From Larix kaempferi (Eukaryota; Streptophyta; Pinopsida; Pinales; Pinaceae): a stretch of DNA of 64,000 bases. Of this stretch, positions 47,114 through 57,952 are shown piece by piece. A model generated the notes under the pieces. That model was not told the DNA's origin and did no database searches. It saw nothing but the letters and a program-made list of their open reading frames with translations. Location of the stretch: contig BSBM01000877.1 of NCBI GenBank assembly GCA_027924585.1, positions 9,016,001 to 9,080,000 of the forward strand, read 5' to 3'. Position 1 is the stretch's first letter. Each line of letters opens with the position of its first letter. Made by a program: the position numbers and the translations under genes.

Positions 47114-47808
47114 GGGGTTCACTCAGTGAACTTGTTACATAGCATGATCGTTCGCATGATATTAAAGAATATCCCTAATCTCACTAAATATTTGAAAATT
47201 CCTTCTAAAATTTTATTGTTGAACCCCCCTCCCAATATGCCTTTCCAATTAAGAAAACCCCTAGTTTCACCAGATATTGTATGTATCCATTTTTATCAAC
47301 CCATTTTTAATACCCCATTTATATCATATTATCAATTTGTAACAAACAGGATCCCTAACACATCTTAGTATAAGCAAACATGATGCTAAATAAAATAATA
47401 GTATAATGCTAATAATGATCCTACTAGGATTCTAGGGGTGACTGATCAATTTGTAGCATTGGATAGTGGAAGACTCAATGCAATAGTACTAGGAAGGAAA
47501 AATGTGTAAAAGGAAACCCAATCAAGAGATCAACATAACAAAGAATGTAAAAGGTTGATAGTCCAATAGTTAGTGCAATGCTTCGAAAAAAGGAGAATTG
47601 CATATGTTTCACACCACAGCCTGCCAATTTACCAATTTCATATCATGTAAATATAAGTATATCCATAGATAGCTCATGTTTTCTAAAATATTAATAAATT
47701 AAACTCCATAAAAATGAAAAATTGAAACCCTTTCGTGGATGGACTCCCCTACCTTCCTATCAAAACAAACATCATTGATGTTTGAACCCAAATGAACATA
47801 GAAAAATT
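47114..47808 (-). repeat. Right arm of long inverted repeat
   Basis: It is the reverse complement of 31972-32671. The inner end is GGGG plus GTTCACTCAGTGAAC (47117-47131); the outer similarity ends near ATGAACATAGAAAAAT (47793-47808). Beyond it the flanks no longer match. Confidence 0.85.
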
Positions 47809-48764
47809 CATCATACTTTCCAATAACACCATATGATCAGGTGCATAGTTTAGATTTGGGTCATTCACAAGATGCAATGAATTTCCTCCACTTCCTCTAC
47901 ATTTATTCTTGCAATCAATGGAATTAACATCATTTAGTTAGATTTTCTTGTAGTATATCTAGTTTAAAAAAAAATCTTTGTAGGAGTGAAAAATATCCAT
48001 TGTTAGGTTTAAGGAATGCAATAGTTATAAAGATACACAGAGGGTGAAACTTGTATGATACCATTTCGTGGTAACGATAACAAATAGGGTATGTAAATAA
48101 GGATTTAGATTTTCACCTATGTTCATGTCAGTTCCAATACAATATTAAGACAGATGCCTTGAAAATAAGAATTGAAATTACAATTATGAGTGTGCCAAAT
48201 ATAATTCAATATAACAACTATTCCTAACTGGAAATTTGAAAATGTTAAAGAAGAATAAAAAAAATTGAAAGAAATAATTAGTCAAGAAAGATTGATCTAA
48301 TGTTTCTTCATTCCAGTGATCCAAGAAAGATTGATGTCACTTTTCTTGCTTTTCATGGGGAAAGGCTTGATTGAATATCAATACCCACCTAAACCCCAAC
48401 CTAAAAAATGAAGAGTTAGATCTTTTACACGAATGCCTACAAAAAATAAAATACAATTGTTCAACTTCGGAACTGCCAATTGGCTACATCTCTTAACTTA
48501 AAGATTAAAAAAAATATAACATCAATTCAAACTAGGCCTAAATGATGTATTAAATGAGTATTGCTCAAGGCCATTAATCCAAAGATACTTCCATGGATAT
48601 TATTATTGGTACACTATTATCATATTTATGAAAAAATTAGGATCATAAGCAATATCAAATAAAAATGGAGTGTCCTTAAGTTTTAGGCCGGTAGGAATTG
48701 AGCCCATGATTTGGAGGTATGAATCCATCCCACGATTTGGAGGTTATTCCTCATCCCAAATCAC
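47809..48764. other. Non-coding DNA; no gene seen
   Basis: AT-rich sequence lies between the inverted repeat and the minus-strand gypsy element. On the minus strand, 48775-48680 has a B-box-like GGCTCAATTCC and a doubled CTCCAAATC word, vaguely tRNA/SINE-like, but there are no flanking repeats. The 3' LTR of the gypsy element may lie here; its ends could not be recognised. Confidence 0.4.
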
Positions 48765-50219
48765 TTAACTCTCTGCCTTAACAACTTGCAACATGGAGCT
48801 TACTCTTTCCCGACTTATGGATTCTACCATGCTCAACTGGCCTTCTGCGCCTGTAGTTATGCTTGTTCCTCGTGTCCTTGATGTTTTATTTTGAAATAAT
48901 TGGCCAAATCTCTTCTCATAACCATCCGGTTCTATCATCATACTCCTCCATCGTCTTTTGGTGAAGCTGATATGCAACAATCATGCTCAGATTTGACTCC
49001 CGCGTGCTAAGCGTGCAAAGCATCGATGAGCGACCTGGCTGGCCATGCTTCCACTTTTTGTCATTATTGGATTTTTTTTTTACTGGTTCTGGTTCTCAAT
49101 TGCTGTTTGCGAGATCATGGCGATAGGGTTTCAACCTATTCCCATTTACCAACTTAGGCAACAATGCCCCATCTAAACATTGTAGCTGCACCGCCCCTCT
49201 GTCAGTGAAATAATTTATGATGTAGGGACCTAACTAATGCATTTGTAACTTACCTGGGTGTTTAGCGAACTTATTGTCATATAACAGAGCTATGTCTCCA
49301 CACTGAAAGTGCTTTTGTTTAACATGGCATTCGTGCCAAGCCTTCTGTTGGTCCTTTTTGAACTTCTGATGGAACCCTGCGATGAACCGATCCTCGTCAA
49401 GCTGTACCACTTGTGCCAAGCGCTCCTACAATGCTCCATCATATCTCATCCCTATAGCTGCTACAACGCACAAACCGGGTACAATATACTCCATTGGCAT
49501 GACTGCTTCCTGTCCGTAAACGAGCTTGAACGAGGTCTGACCGGTCAATCATTTGCATGTTGTGCGATACGCCCAAAGTATCGTCGGAATTTTAAAATAC
49601 CAATAATCACAGTTTACATTGCACACCTTGGTGAGTGCATGCTCCAATATCTTATTGAACGCCTCAAGTGTCCCATTCGCTTGAGGGTGGTAGGGGGTAC
49701 TCTTCTTGTGCTGAATTTGAAATTCTTCCGTCATCGCTGCAATCGTTTGGTTAACAAAATGAGTTCCTTGGTCACTCATCAACACTTTTGGGCACCAAAA
49801 CCTGGTAACCACATTGTCGTAAAGGAATCTTGTTGCAGTCGCAGCTGAACAATCTCTCACTGGTGTAGCTTCCGCCCATTGTGTCAAATAGTCTGTCGCG
49901 GTGATGATATAGAGCGACCCTGTTCTTTTACCGGGTGGGTTGATGGGTCCCACGAAATCAACTACCCACTTGTTGAAATCCTGTGGCGTCACTTGGGATA
50001 CCAACAGCATTTCATCCCTTCGTGATGGATTCCCTATCCGTTGACATACGTCGCAGCTTTACGTAGCATCTCCATGCATGGTTGGCCACCAAACTCCTGC
50101 TCGAAGGATCTTCCTATCCATTGCACATCCTCCGTAATGTCCCCTAGTGATCCCATCATGAGATTCCGATAAAACCCTCTCTTGCTCATGTGGAAGGACG
50201 TATTGTCGAAGTATCTCAT
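48765..50219 (-). pseudogene. pol: Integrase of the minus-strand gypsy element
   Basis: [16 protein letters not shown] (first Asp), [13 protein letters not shown] (second Asp) and [16 protein letters not shown] (Glu) form the DDE core at 50010-49549. After a stop the C-terminal part (49419-49234) has KFQ/KKDQQKAWHE-like basic sequence and CGDIALLYDNKF, then the PGKLQMH region that normally leads to the GPY module. A further C-terminal frame continues to 48765. The zinc domain is at the end of the preceding block. Confidence 0.7.
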
Positions 50220-50922
50220 ATGGTCCCATATTGTACAATTTCCCTACAATCAATTGAAATTCTGCAGCTCTGACAACTAGCTGGTTCTTCTGATTGGTAG
50301 TGAATCCTACCGGTGCCTCCCCTGTCGCTAAAAACTGAATGATTTGTTTGTAATGGTCATCAACCATGCCAACTCTAAACAATTGAGCATTCGACAATCC
50401 TTCATCAATTCTCCTTGGTTCTTCCCTTGAATCTATCTGTGACAGGTGGTATGGTCTTGCATTCAGTCGTCTCGGCTTCACGATTATCTCAAAATCGAAC
50501 TCCTGGAATAGTAACAACCATCGAAAAATATTACCCCCCAACATAGGCTTGTTCACCATGTATTTCAGTGTTGAATTATCGGTGAACATTTTAAAGTGGC
50601 CCCCTAAGAGGTAGTGTCGAAATTTATGCAAGGCGTAGACCATCGCCATCCCTTCCATTTCTATGGTTGTACAATTCTTCTCCACAGTAGACAACTTTCT
50701 ACTTGCGAAGGATATCGAGTGGTCGATGTCGCCTTTTCCTAGTTGGGCCAAGATGACTCCTAATGCGACTGATGACGCATCGACGTGAACGTGGAACTCC
50801 TTTGTCCAATATAGAAATGCGAGAATGGGTGTTGTGACCATATTTGCTTTTAATATGTCCAGACTCTTCTGACTCTCTTCGTTCCATTCAAACTTGACAT
50901 ATTTTTTCAACAAATTCGCCAT
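50059..50922 (-). pseudogene. pol: RNase H and integrase zinc domain, minus-strand gypsy
   Basis: This block is open for 287 codons, the best-preserved part of the element. EFHVHVDASSVALGVIL gives the first Asp, IEMEGMAMVYALHKF the Glu and FKMFTDNSTLKYM the second Asp of RNase H. The last site, normally N-x-x-A-D-x-L-S, reads NARPYHLSQ, so its Asp is Tyr. The C-terminal part has SHDGITRGHYGG (the two His of the HHCC finger), followed by VWWPTM. The Cys pair follows after a stop. Confidence 0.75.
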
Positions 50923-50946
50923 TGGTTTCGTGATTGCTGCATACTC

Positions 50947-52043
50947 TCAGATAAAATTTCTCTCATAGCTCATGTGTCCCAAGGTCGCTCTTATTTGCTT
51001 GACTTTTGTTGGTGGTGGGAGGTCAACAATAATTGCGATCTTCACCGAGTCTACCAGCATTCCTTCCCTGTAGACAATGTGCCCCAACAAAATTCCAAAT
51101 GGAGCACAGTAGATGCACTTTTTCAGGTTCAATGAAATTTGGTGCTGTCGACATCGTTCGAGCATTAGCCTTAAGTTTGCGACGTGATCCTTTACCAACC
51201 CATACACTGTCCATTCTTCCATATAGACAGCAAGAAATTTATGAATGTAGTCTTTGAACGCCGAAACTACTAATCTTTAAAAAATCGTTGGAGCATTCTT
51301 CAGCACAAATGGCATCGATGTATACTGAAAGTATCCCCATTCCGTGACGAATGTATTTTTATGCCTATCTTTCTTCGCAATCTTGATCTGGTGATATCCC
51401 GAAAACCCATCCATAATTGAATATATTTCTTGACCTCCTACTCCTTCGAGCACCTCATCCATGAATGGTGTCAGGAATAGATCATCTACGCATGCATCAT
51501 TCAACTTCCTTAAATCAACACATATTTGGACTTTGCCAGTTTTTTTTTATCCTGGACCACCATTGGGCTGATCCACTCTGATTCTTCCACTGGTTCTATA
51601 ATTCTGGCTTCTAGCATTCTTTCAATCTCAGCTTGCACTCGTTCCTTGTACCTTGGATTCAATCTATAAGGCCGCTGCTTGACTGGATTTGCATTGGGTT
51701 TTAGGGGGATCTTCATTTCACCTAAGTCCCCGAAAATTCCTTTCATCTCTGAGAATTTCATTGGGAATAGATCCTGAAACTCATGCAACAGATTAGTCAT
51801 CTTCGCAATAGTCGACTCATCCGAATAGTCTCCAATACATGCGAACTTCGGATTCTCCTCTGACCCAATGTTCACCTTCTTGATTTTCAATGGTTGCTGA
51901 AACCTGTTGGAAGGTATTTTTGGTGCCTTGACACTGCAACTACCTTCTGATTCTGGCACATAGATATCTCTCAGGTCATCCTCATTATCTGGTTCTCCTG
52001 TGATATTATAACACTCCTTAACATTTCTAGTGTCGCAGTCCAT
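50947..52043 (-). pseudogene. pol: Reverse transcriptase with YMEE, minus-strand gypsy
   Basis: The N-terminal block (52043-51510) has HEFQDLFPMKFSEMKG, RPYRLNPRYKERVQ and EESEWISPMVVQDKKK. A run of A (plus-strand T-run near 51540) has gained or lost a base, because KVQICVDLRKLNDA-like sequence continues in another frame. MDGFSGYHQIKIAKKD and MPFVLKNAPTIF follow, then TAA (51275), then VYMEEWTVYG: the catalytic site at 51225-51214 is Tyr-Met-Glu-Glu where active RTs have Tyr-x-Asp-Asp. LLGHIVYREGM and the connection region end the block. Confidence 0.75.
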
Positions 52044-52891
52044 TGAAGTGCCAATGGTTGCTCTATCGGTACTGCTTCAAATATTTTCTCGTGGATCACC
52101 TGTAGTGCAATATGGGTGAAGATGTTTTCATCTGAGAAACCAAAAGATTGGCTGAAGCCAATGGTGAGTTGTTCCCAAGAAGTCTTCCCGTGTCGCAGTT
52201 CTGCCATGACATACCAACTTTTGCGGTACTTCATCCAACATGTGCGCAAATGCATGTACCCACTCCTGCTTTGCTTGTGAACCCCATTGGTGTTGGCATG
52301 CATTCAGATGTTCCTTCGGATCTCCTCTACCATCATATTTCCTTCCTCCATAGCTTGCAGCTTCACCGAACCTAACCTCCATGAGGTGTCGACATAGTGG
52401 CCAAGTTATGATATTAGACTTGTGCTCCGTCCACCAGCGCACAGGATTAGCCTTCAAGGCCATAGACATTGCAGTTCTGCCACTTTCTCCTCAAATTCAG
52501 TGTGAAACTTGTTCAAATTGGGAAATCCCTCGTATGTAGGTAGTGTGCACTTCTCCGTGGCTACCCATCGCAGTGACTGTGTGATCCTCGGACACCTCCT
52601 GAATGACACTTCGTGTAACCGATTTTTCCAATTCTCGTGCGCCTCATCTAAATCTGATGATGCTGAACTGACACTGCGCCATCCCAATTCTCCGTCTACG
52701 GTAGGATTGTTGGGCTTGGCCCAGATGGGGCATTTTTGAACAGGAAGTATTTTGAGAATTGCGGAGCTAAACGCAGTTAAGTTTGAACAATTTTGGGATA
52801 AGTTATGGTATGCTGCGAAGATGCACGTAGCACAGTGACAAAGGAGCTGCGGGATCGGTGCTGTGAGGAATAGAGCGCCACGATGTGCCAT
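51971..52891 (-). pseudogene. gag: gag remnant of the minus-strand gypsy element
   Basis: Three overlapping minus-strand frames carry pieces of one Gag. LPTYEGFPNLNKFHTEF is in the first. ALKANPVRWWTEHKSNI and YDGRGDPKEHLNACQ are in the second, and VMAELRHGKTSWEQLTIGF is in the third, reached by a frameshift near 52220. These are plant gypsy Gag signatures. No zinc knuckle is seen, and the frame runs into the RT leader with no recognisable protease. Confidence 0.6.
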
Positions 52892-53107
52892 GTCGACGGA
52901 GATCCAGCTAAGCAGAGCATGTACAAATAAAGGCAGTTATTTTGGTTAGGTCACAAAATACCTATTTTGGGAAAAGATCATCGATAACTACCAAGTAGTG
53001 GGTAGGTGTAGATCGGAGGTAGGTGACTAATCACAACAGACATAAGACTACAACTGCTGGAGCCAGTCATCTAAAATATGAGAAAGAAGAGCTCGACAGA
53101 AACAACC

Positions 53108-54197
53108 TGTTGGCGCGCATATAACAGAAGATCCACTACCAGATATCAGTAGTCCAGTTTTGGGAAAACTGTGACAGTTTTGTAAACCTAAGGGTTCTGC
53201 CTTCAAGATGTAAAAGACATGACCTATGGGTCTTGATCTATAAATAATGCAAGTTTGTAAAGGAAAAGGGTTAACTCTCAATTTTGTTGATATTATTGAA
53301 TATTGTGAGATTTGTTAGTTAAAGCATTGTAAAGGCTCTGCAGCTGAGTGCGCAGAGACCTAATTTAGAGAGAGAGAGAAAGAAGAGCGTCTGCAGCTGA
53401 GTGTGTAGACGAAGAATTGTTGTACCCTTTCCAAGATAAATAAACAACAGTTCTTGTGGATGTAGCTTCCCATCCGGGGGGGTGAACCACGTTAAACCAC
53501 TGTGTGATGTGATTGTTGCATATGATTGTCATTAGTTGTTATTTAATTTACTTACAGTGCATGCATAAGTTACTGTTATCTTATACGTGTTTATTTTTAT
53601 CTATATTCACCACGGAAGGGATGGAGTAAGATGTTAATAGTTCAGGTATGGATGAATGTTAGTAGGAAAGCACCTATAAGTCTTGAATGAATGGATCGAT
53701 GAGATAACCAAACACTTAATGGTTAAGGATTGAATCGCAGTATCAAAGCACACAACACTACATATCTCACTTATCTGCATAAGTCATGATGTTTATCAAT
53801 CTAAGTAATTATGAATGCTTAAGGATTATCGAATAATATTGAGTAGCAGTGATTAAGTACCATAAAACCCCACTGCGTGGCCTGTGGATGTGCTGAGGGT
53901 GCGAATATATTTGCTCCTAAATATTCTCGACGCAAAGTAGAAGACTTCACGCGGCCACTGAACGCAGTTGCGCAGTCCATCACCGTGCTGCGCATCAATT
54001 AGCTGAATCACTTACATGACAAGGTTGTGGAAAACTGCTTCTGCAACCACCCCCTCAACTTCGCCTCGAGTGAGACCTCAGGTTACTTGCAGTCTGTTTC
54101 CGAAAGGGCCGGTTAATAGGTGTTTTTGTTGGTATCCGGTACCGCGAAGAACCTGGGTCTACATTGGAAAACCTCTAGAACAGTGCTGCGACCAACA
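53108..54197 (+). repeat. 5' LTR of element C (1,090 bp)
   Basis: It starts TGTTGG and ends CCAACA, a perfect 6-bp terminal inverted repeat. It has a TATA box (53239), and a primer-binding site starts 2 bp after its end. The second LTR is not in the window, so the call rests on these marks. Confidence 0.75.
53239..53246 (+). promoter_or_regulatory. TATA box in the LTR of element C
   Basis: TATAAATA lies 131 bp into the LTR, in a GATCTATAAATAATGC context. Transcription would start about 30 bp downstream. A GA-rich run (53364-53390) follows in the presumed R/U5 part. Confidence 0.6.
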
Positions 54198-54199
54198 AA

Positions 54200-54217
54200 T
54201 GGTTCCGTTGCCGTGCT
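54200..54217 (+). other. Primer-binding site of element C
   Basis: TGGTTCCGTTGCCGTGCT follows the LTR after two bases. It matches the common plant gypsy site TGGCGCCGTTGCCGGGGA at 13 of 18 positions. Confidence 0.6.
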
Positions 54218-54252
54218 AAGACCAGTGATGCGATAGTGTATTCATAAAAGTA

Positions 54253-54735
54253 ATGTCCGACAGTTGGAATCCAGAAAAGAAAGAGATATGGGCTTGGTGC
54301 AATAAGATCAAAAGAGACTTTGCAAAGAAAGAAAACATACATCCACGTCTATCTGAATTACAGTGGTTGAATAGATACTTGTGGAGGGACATCCATGAAA
54401 TTTTTTGGGCGTCGTTTCCAAACAAGCTACACAAGTGGATATCGCGCCTAGCAGAAAGAAAGAATTGTTCCCAAGGCAGAGTACCTACAGAGTGGAGTCC
54501 GAAGCTTACTGAACAACTCAAAGCAATGGACAGCCCACTGTCACGAGTAGTTGACTTCTGGGTTGATAGCATACTAGAAGGTTTTGTGAGCGAGTTTACT
54601 GTAGATACGCTGAAATCATACAACCAAGCCGAAGCATACTTTTTTGAAGGATTCATAGGTAAGTTCCTAAAAAACCTCAACCTATATATTAAAATGATTT
54701 TAGTTGAGAAAGGTGTAATAAGAATGCAACAATAA
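54253..54735 (+). CDS. Extra ORF before gag in element C, unknown function
   Basis: This 160-codon ORF is intact, unlike most coding sequence here. It starts 36 bp after the primer site (MSDSWNPEKKEIWAWCNK) and ends at TAA 54733, 15 bp before the gag ATG, in a different frame. It is rich in Trp, Lys and Glu and looks mainly helical (LQWLNRYLWRDIHEIFWASF). It has no zinc knuckle, signal peptide or membrane span. A small separate ORF between primer site and gag is uncommon. It may be a leader-encoded accessory protein, or a diverged N-terminal part of Gag; I do not recognise the family. Confidence 0.55.
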   Translation: MSDSWNPEKKEIWAWCNKIKRDFAKKENIHPRLSELQWLNRYLWRDIHEIFWASFPNKLHKWISRLAERKNCSQGRVPTEWSPKLTEQLKAMDSPLSRVVDFWVDSILEGFVSEFTVDTLKSYNQAEAYFFEGFIGKFLKNLNLYIKMILVEKGVIRMQQ

Positions 54736-54749
54736 ATTCTAAATCTGTC

Positions 54750-56408
54750 ATGGTAGAGAATACATACATTGATTTTGAGGAAGAAAACCATACTTTGAGA
54801 AGTGGAAAGAGATACAAGCTTACTAACGAAAAGAAACCCACATCCTCTACAAACCGTATAGATACCGAAATTCCATGTGATCTCAATAATACAGACATTC
54901 AGTTATCAGCCACAATCCAATGCATTATACCTCAGAATCAATTAGTCCAGAACCCACCCGCTGCGAGTATCGCGCAGCCCATCCCACAGATCAGTAATAC
55001 TAGTAACACCACAGGACCGAGTGCTCACAGCACTACCACTAAGACTATTCCGCAGAATATTGTCCCTAGCACAATCTAGCATCCTGTGTCTACTTTTGTC
55101 ACAGGGAATCAGACTCAGAATAGTACACAATCCAGAAGGAGAATGACAGATAATGATATAAAACTGTCGATATTCAAAGGAATAGGTCAAGAAGACCCTG
55201 ATCAACACTGGTTTCTATGCGAAGCCGTGTGGAGTGTTAAGCAAGTGACAGATGATGGTATAAAGAGAGCGCAGCTCATAACTACTTTCAGAGACAGAGC
55301 GTTGCACTGGTTTATGAAGTATTCTCAAGCACAACCAAGAACCTTAGCAGACATCAAGACCGTGATTGCAGCAGAGTTTAAGAATCCCAAATCAGAATCA
55401 CAATGCATAACAAAGTTGAAAGAAATCAAGAAGAAACCTACTGAATCAGTATGGGATTTTGACCAAAAATTCAAAACATTGTTGGACCAAGTGAGTTTTG
55501 TTATAGCTCCACAACAGCATCAAGAATGGTTCATTGCTGCGTTGTTGCCACATATTAGACAACCACTGATGCAACAGAAGGTTGTATCTCAAGCTGAGGC
55601 CTTGGAGATCGCAATGAAGTTGGAAGCCTCACCAATTGGAGAAAGTAGTTCTGGAATGATACAGATCTAGAACCAATTGGCTACCTTGACATTAGAATTA
55701 CAAGGTATGAAAAATGGAAAAGAACAGAGACATGAAAAAAGACATGAAGTTTGGTGCACAAGATGCAAAGGGGAGGGCCACACTAGAGAACATTGCCCCT
55801 TATTTCAAGATTATCTTAACAGTGGTGCACCAAACCCAATAAATATGAATCAGAACCAGTTTCCATGGTGTGAAATTTGTAGAACCAGAGGACACCGGCC
55901 TGAGGATTGTTACCTCATACAGAAATATGTCAAAACATCTAAAAACCTATACTGTAATTTCTGTAAATCAATTGGACATGATGAGTCCAACTGTCACTCT
56001 TATGAATTAATGATTGAAATAAAGCAAGATATGGAAGCAATGCGAGGTACTGGAATGTACCGCATCCAAGAGGAAAATCAGCCAAAGCAGGAAAACACCC
56101 ATTATGATCAAGGAGGATATAGAATCCGCGGTGGTGGATATCACAGGAGAGGAAGAAATATTAGTCAAAATCAAGGAAGAGGACGAGGCCAGGTCATATG
56201 CTATAACTGTGGTCAGCCAGGTCATGTATCAAGAGAATGTACTAATCCATGCACCACATGCAATTACTGTAAATCATTTGATCATGTGATAGAAGATTGC
56301 CCCGTGCTTGAGGTAGAAATGCAAAAGAGGAGAAGAACAGAAACAACGAACCCTAACATCCATTTGATTGCATCAGAGAACAGACCTACAGGTCAGAGCG
56401 TCAATTAA
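54750..56408 (+). pseudogene. gag: gag of element C with five CCHC knuckles
   Basis: From ATG 54750 one frame runs to 57336 with only single stops (TAG 55077, TAG 55668, TAA 56406, TAA about 56560, TAG 56994). THTLRSGKRYKL-like sequence is near the start (TLRSGKRYKL). The capsid-like domain (55140-55660) has FKGIGQEDPDQHWFLCE, LHWFMKYSQ and VWDFDQKFKTLL. Five CX2CX4HX4C knuckles follow at 55755, 55869, 55953, 56199 and 56259, with an RGG-like G/R-rich stretch before the fourth. Most Gags have one or two. They would bind nucleic acid in the particle. Confidence 0.8.
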
Positions 56409-56582
56409 GTAATGCAAAGTGGCGTTGATACAAGAAAATACAATAGCGCAAAAGCCTCGACTTCTGGGACAACTGATCCTAAGAAGAACCCTGGAGAAAC
56501 AGTAGGAATTAGAAAAGCTCCTGGGAAAGCAACTCCATTGAACTTACAGAAAAACAAGTAAATATTTAAAGAAACACGAGAC

Positions 56583-57336
56583 ATGTTTAAACAACCACCA
56601 CCTACTTCACCAAGGATCCCGTTGCGAAGTGAAGTACCGCAAATAGAAGATATACCACTGGCATATGATCAGACGCGCACTGCACCAGATACATCTATTT
56701 TTGTTGCGCAGTTTCTACAAAGCTGCATCAAGTTATTAAGAAATAAATACACTGTAATGGAATTTGAAAAACTAATAAATCAGTATGAATCATGCAAAAA
56801 GAAAGGAATAGCACATGGTGCAGTACATAACATTAGAAGTCTCGAAAGAACAGGCAGAAAAATGCGGTTCACTACACAAATAGGAGATTACGAGATGGAC
56901 GAGATCATTCTTGATCTCGGATCTGAAGTAAATGTCTTGACCAAGAAGACATGGCAAGCAATGGGAAAACCAAAATTACAGTGGTCACCTATATAGTTAA
57001 GAATGGCAAATCAAGGCATAGTTATACCGCTGGGAAGGTTAACCAATACCATTGTCGACATTGATGGAGTACGAAGTTATGCAGACTTCAAAGTAATTGA
57101 AATTGTAGATGATAGCAATCCTTATTCAGCATTGCTGGGCATTGGATCGGCGATGACAAACTCCACCGTCGTCAATCTGAAAACAATGAAAATGATATTT
57201 GAAGGAAATGACATAAGGGTTGTCGCACAATTGGATCCTTCACAGGGGAGCGATATGTTGAACCTATTCAAGAAGAGTACAGAGCTCAAGACCTTGAATG
57301 TATATATAAAATGACAAAAAATACTATGGATTATAC
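56583..57336 (+). pseudogene. pol: Protease region of element C, cut by copia
   Basis: It is in the same frame as gag. Retropepsin-like IILDLGSEVNVLTKKTW has its Asp at 56913, with Leu-Gly-Ser-Glu in place of the more usual Thr-Gly-Ser/Ala. After one TAG (56994) the second half continues with VIPLGRLTNTIVDI and YSALLGIGSAMTNS, the flap and psi-loop-like region. About 30 residues later the frame enters the copia LTR at 57337, so the polyprotein is physically cut. It would process Gag-Pol. Confidence 0.65.
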
Positions 57337-57940
57337 TGTTGATGTATATGTAACTTTGGAATGTATTTCATCTGTGTATTTTATATATATTTATTGTACC
57401 CTTATAAGAGATGTGTCATTCCTCTATAAGGAAGTGTCATCATGTGGATTGACAATTGTCGCAAGTGTGTGTACTTGCCAATGGGTTATTAGAACACCAT
57501 GTGTGGGGTCGGCCCTGAAATATATATTATAATGTGGATGTACCTAGCTAGACAAGTCGGCCCCATAAGGTCACTGGGAAAACAGATTAGTATAAATAGA
57601 GATCAGGTGATCTCTATTTGGATCACTCGGAAAAGTATCTCACTCTCATTCAGAAAGTGGCGCACTAGTGAGGAGGAGGATCATCTGCTACTAGGAGACT
57701 ATCTTAGTGTATTTTGGTTGTACTTTGGTTGAGCCATTGCTCTCTCTATCTTTGAGGAAGTTGTGGGGTTTTTCACCTTAGGGTTTTCCCCACGGAAACT
57801 TTGTGTCTCTTGTTTCTCATGCTTTTGATTCTTGTGATGCTTGTCATGCTTATTGTGATTGTCATGCATTGATATACTGTATATGTTATTCTCTCATCAA
57901 AGATCTTAGAGTATTGTGAATTAATGTTCAAAATTTGACA
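57337..57940 (+). repeat. 5' LTR of copia element D (604 bp)
   Basis: It starts TGTTGATGTATATG and ends TTTGACA, directly before the primer site. Its first 101 bases recur at 63900-64000. Confidence 0.9.
57591..57600 (+). promoter_or_regulatory. TATA box of copia element D
   Basis: TATAAATAGA lies 255 bp into the 5' LTR, downstream of a repeated GGAAGTGTCA-like region. The start of transcription is expected near 57625. The matching part of the 3' LTR is outside the window. Confidence 0.65.
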
Positions 57941-57952
57941 TGGTATCAAAGC
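57941..57952 (+). other. Primer-binding site of copia element D (initiator tRNA-Met)
   Basis: TGGTATCAAAGC directly follows the LTR end. It differs at one base from TGGTATCAGAGC, the usual plant copia site complementary to initiator tRNA-Met. Confidence 0.85.

Larger units (their letters stand above)
31972..47808. mobile_element. Long inverted-repeat element, unclassified
   Basis: Arms 31972-32671 and 47114-47808 are reverse complements over about 0.7 kb, roughly 88-90% alike where I compared them. Both inner ends carry the palindrome-like GTTCACTGAGTGAAC next to CCCC. Just inside both arms are arrays of short GGTGCAT/ATGCACC words. The interior is 14.4 kb but only about 4.7 kb once the 9.8-kb LTR element is removed, giving an original unit of about 6 kb. 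Inside is a broken multi-exon gene on the minus strand. This suits a DNA transposon with long terminal repeats, or a CACTA-like element whose ends are the CACTGAGTG motif. I could not find a convincing TSD, so the class is open. Confidence 0.55.
48765..53107 (-). mobile_element. Degenerate Ty3/gypsy element, minus strand
   Basis: Minus-strand order is gag remnant (52891-51971), RT, RNase H, zinc domain, integrase (to about 49234) and a C-terminal tail (48980-48765). No protease can be found between gag and RT. No LTR pair is visible: the upstream end meets the plus-strand LTR at 53108, so the rest of this element may lie beyond the plus-strand element, outside the window. Many stops and indels show an old insertion. 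Confidence 0.7.
53108..57336 (+). mobile_element. Gypsy-type element C, truncated by copia insertion
   Basis: A 5' LTR (53108-54197) is followed by a primer site, an extra ORF, gag with five zinc knuckles and a protease region. The element stops at 57336, where a copia LTR begins. Its RT, integrase and 3' LTR should lie beyond the copia element, outside the window. It lies head-to-head with the minus-strand gypsy element and probably inserted into it, with CAACC (53103-53107) as the candidate TSD. Confidence 0.75.

Noticed and set aside
32657-47128. A plain CACTA transposon bounded by CACTGAGTG
   Set aside because: The 3-bp flanks are GTT and AAC, not a direct repeat, and the inverted repeat goes on outward for 0.7 kb. 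CACTA remains one possibility but is not supported as a firm call.
48680-48775. A second SINE on the minus strand
   Set aside because: There is only a B-box-like word and a small internal repeat; no A-tail or flanking duplication.
54216-55208. Minus-strand ORFs opposite the element C leader and gag
   Set aside because: They overlap the motif-bearing plus-strand frames and carry no motif.
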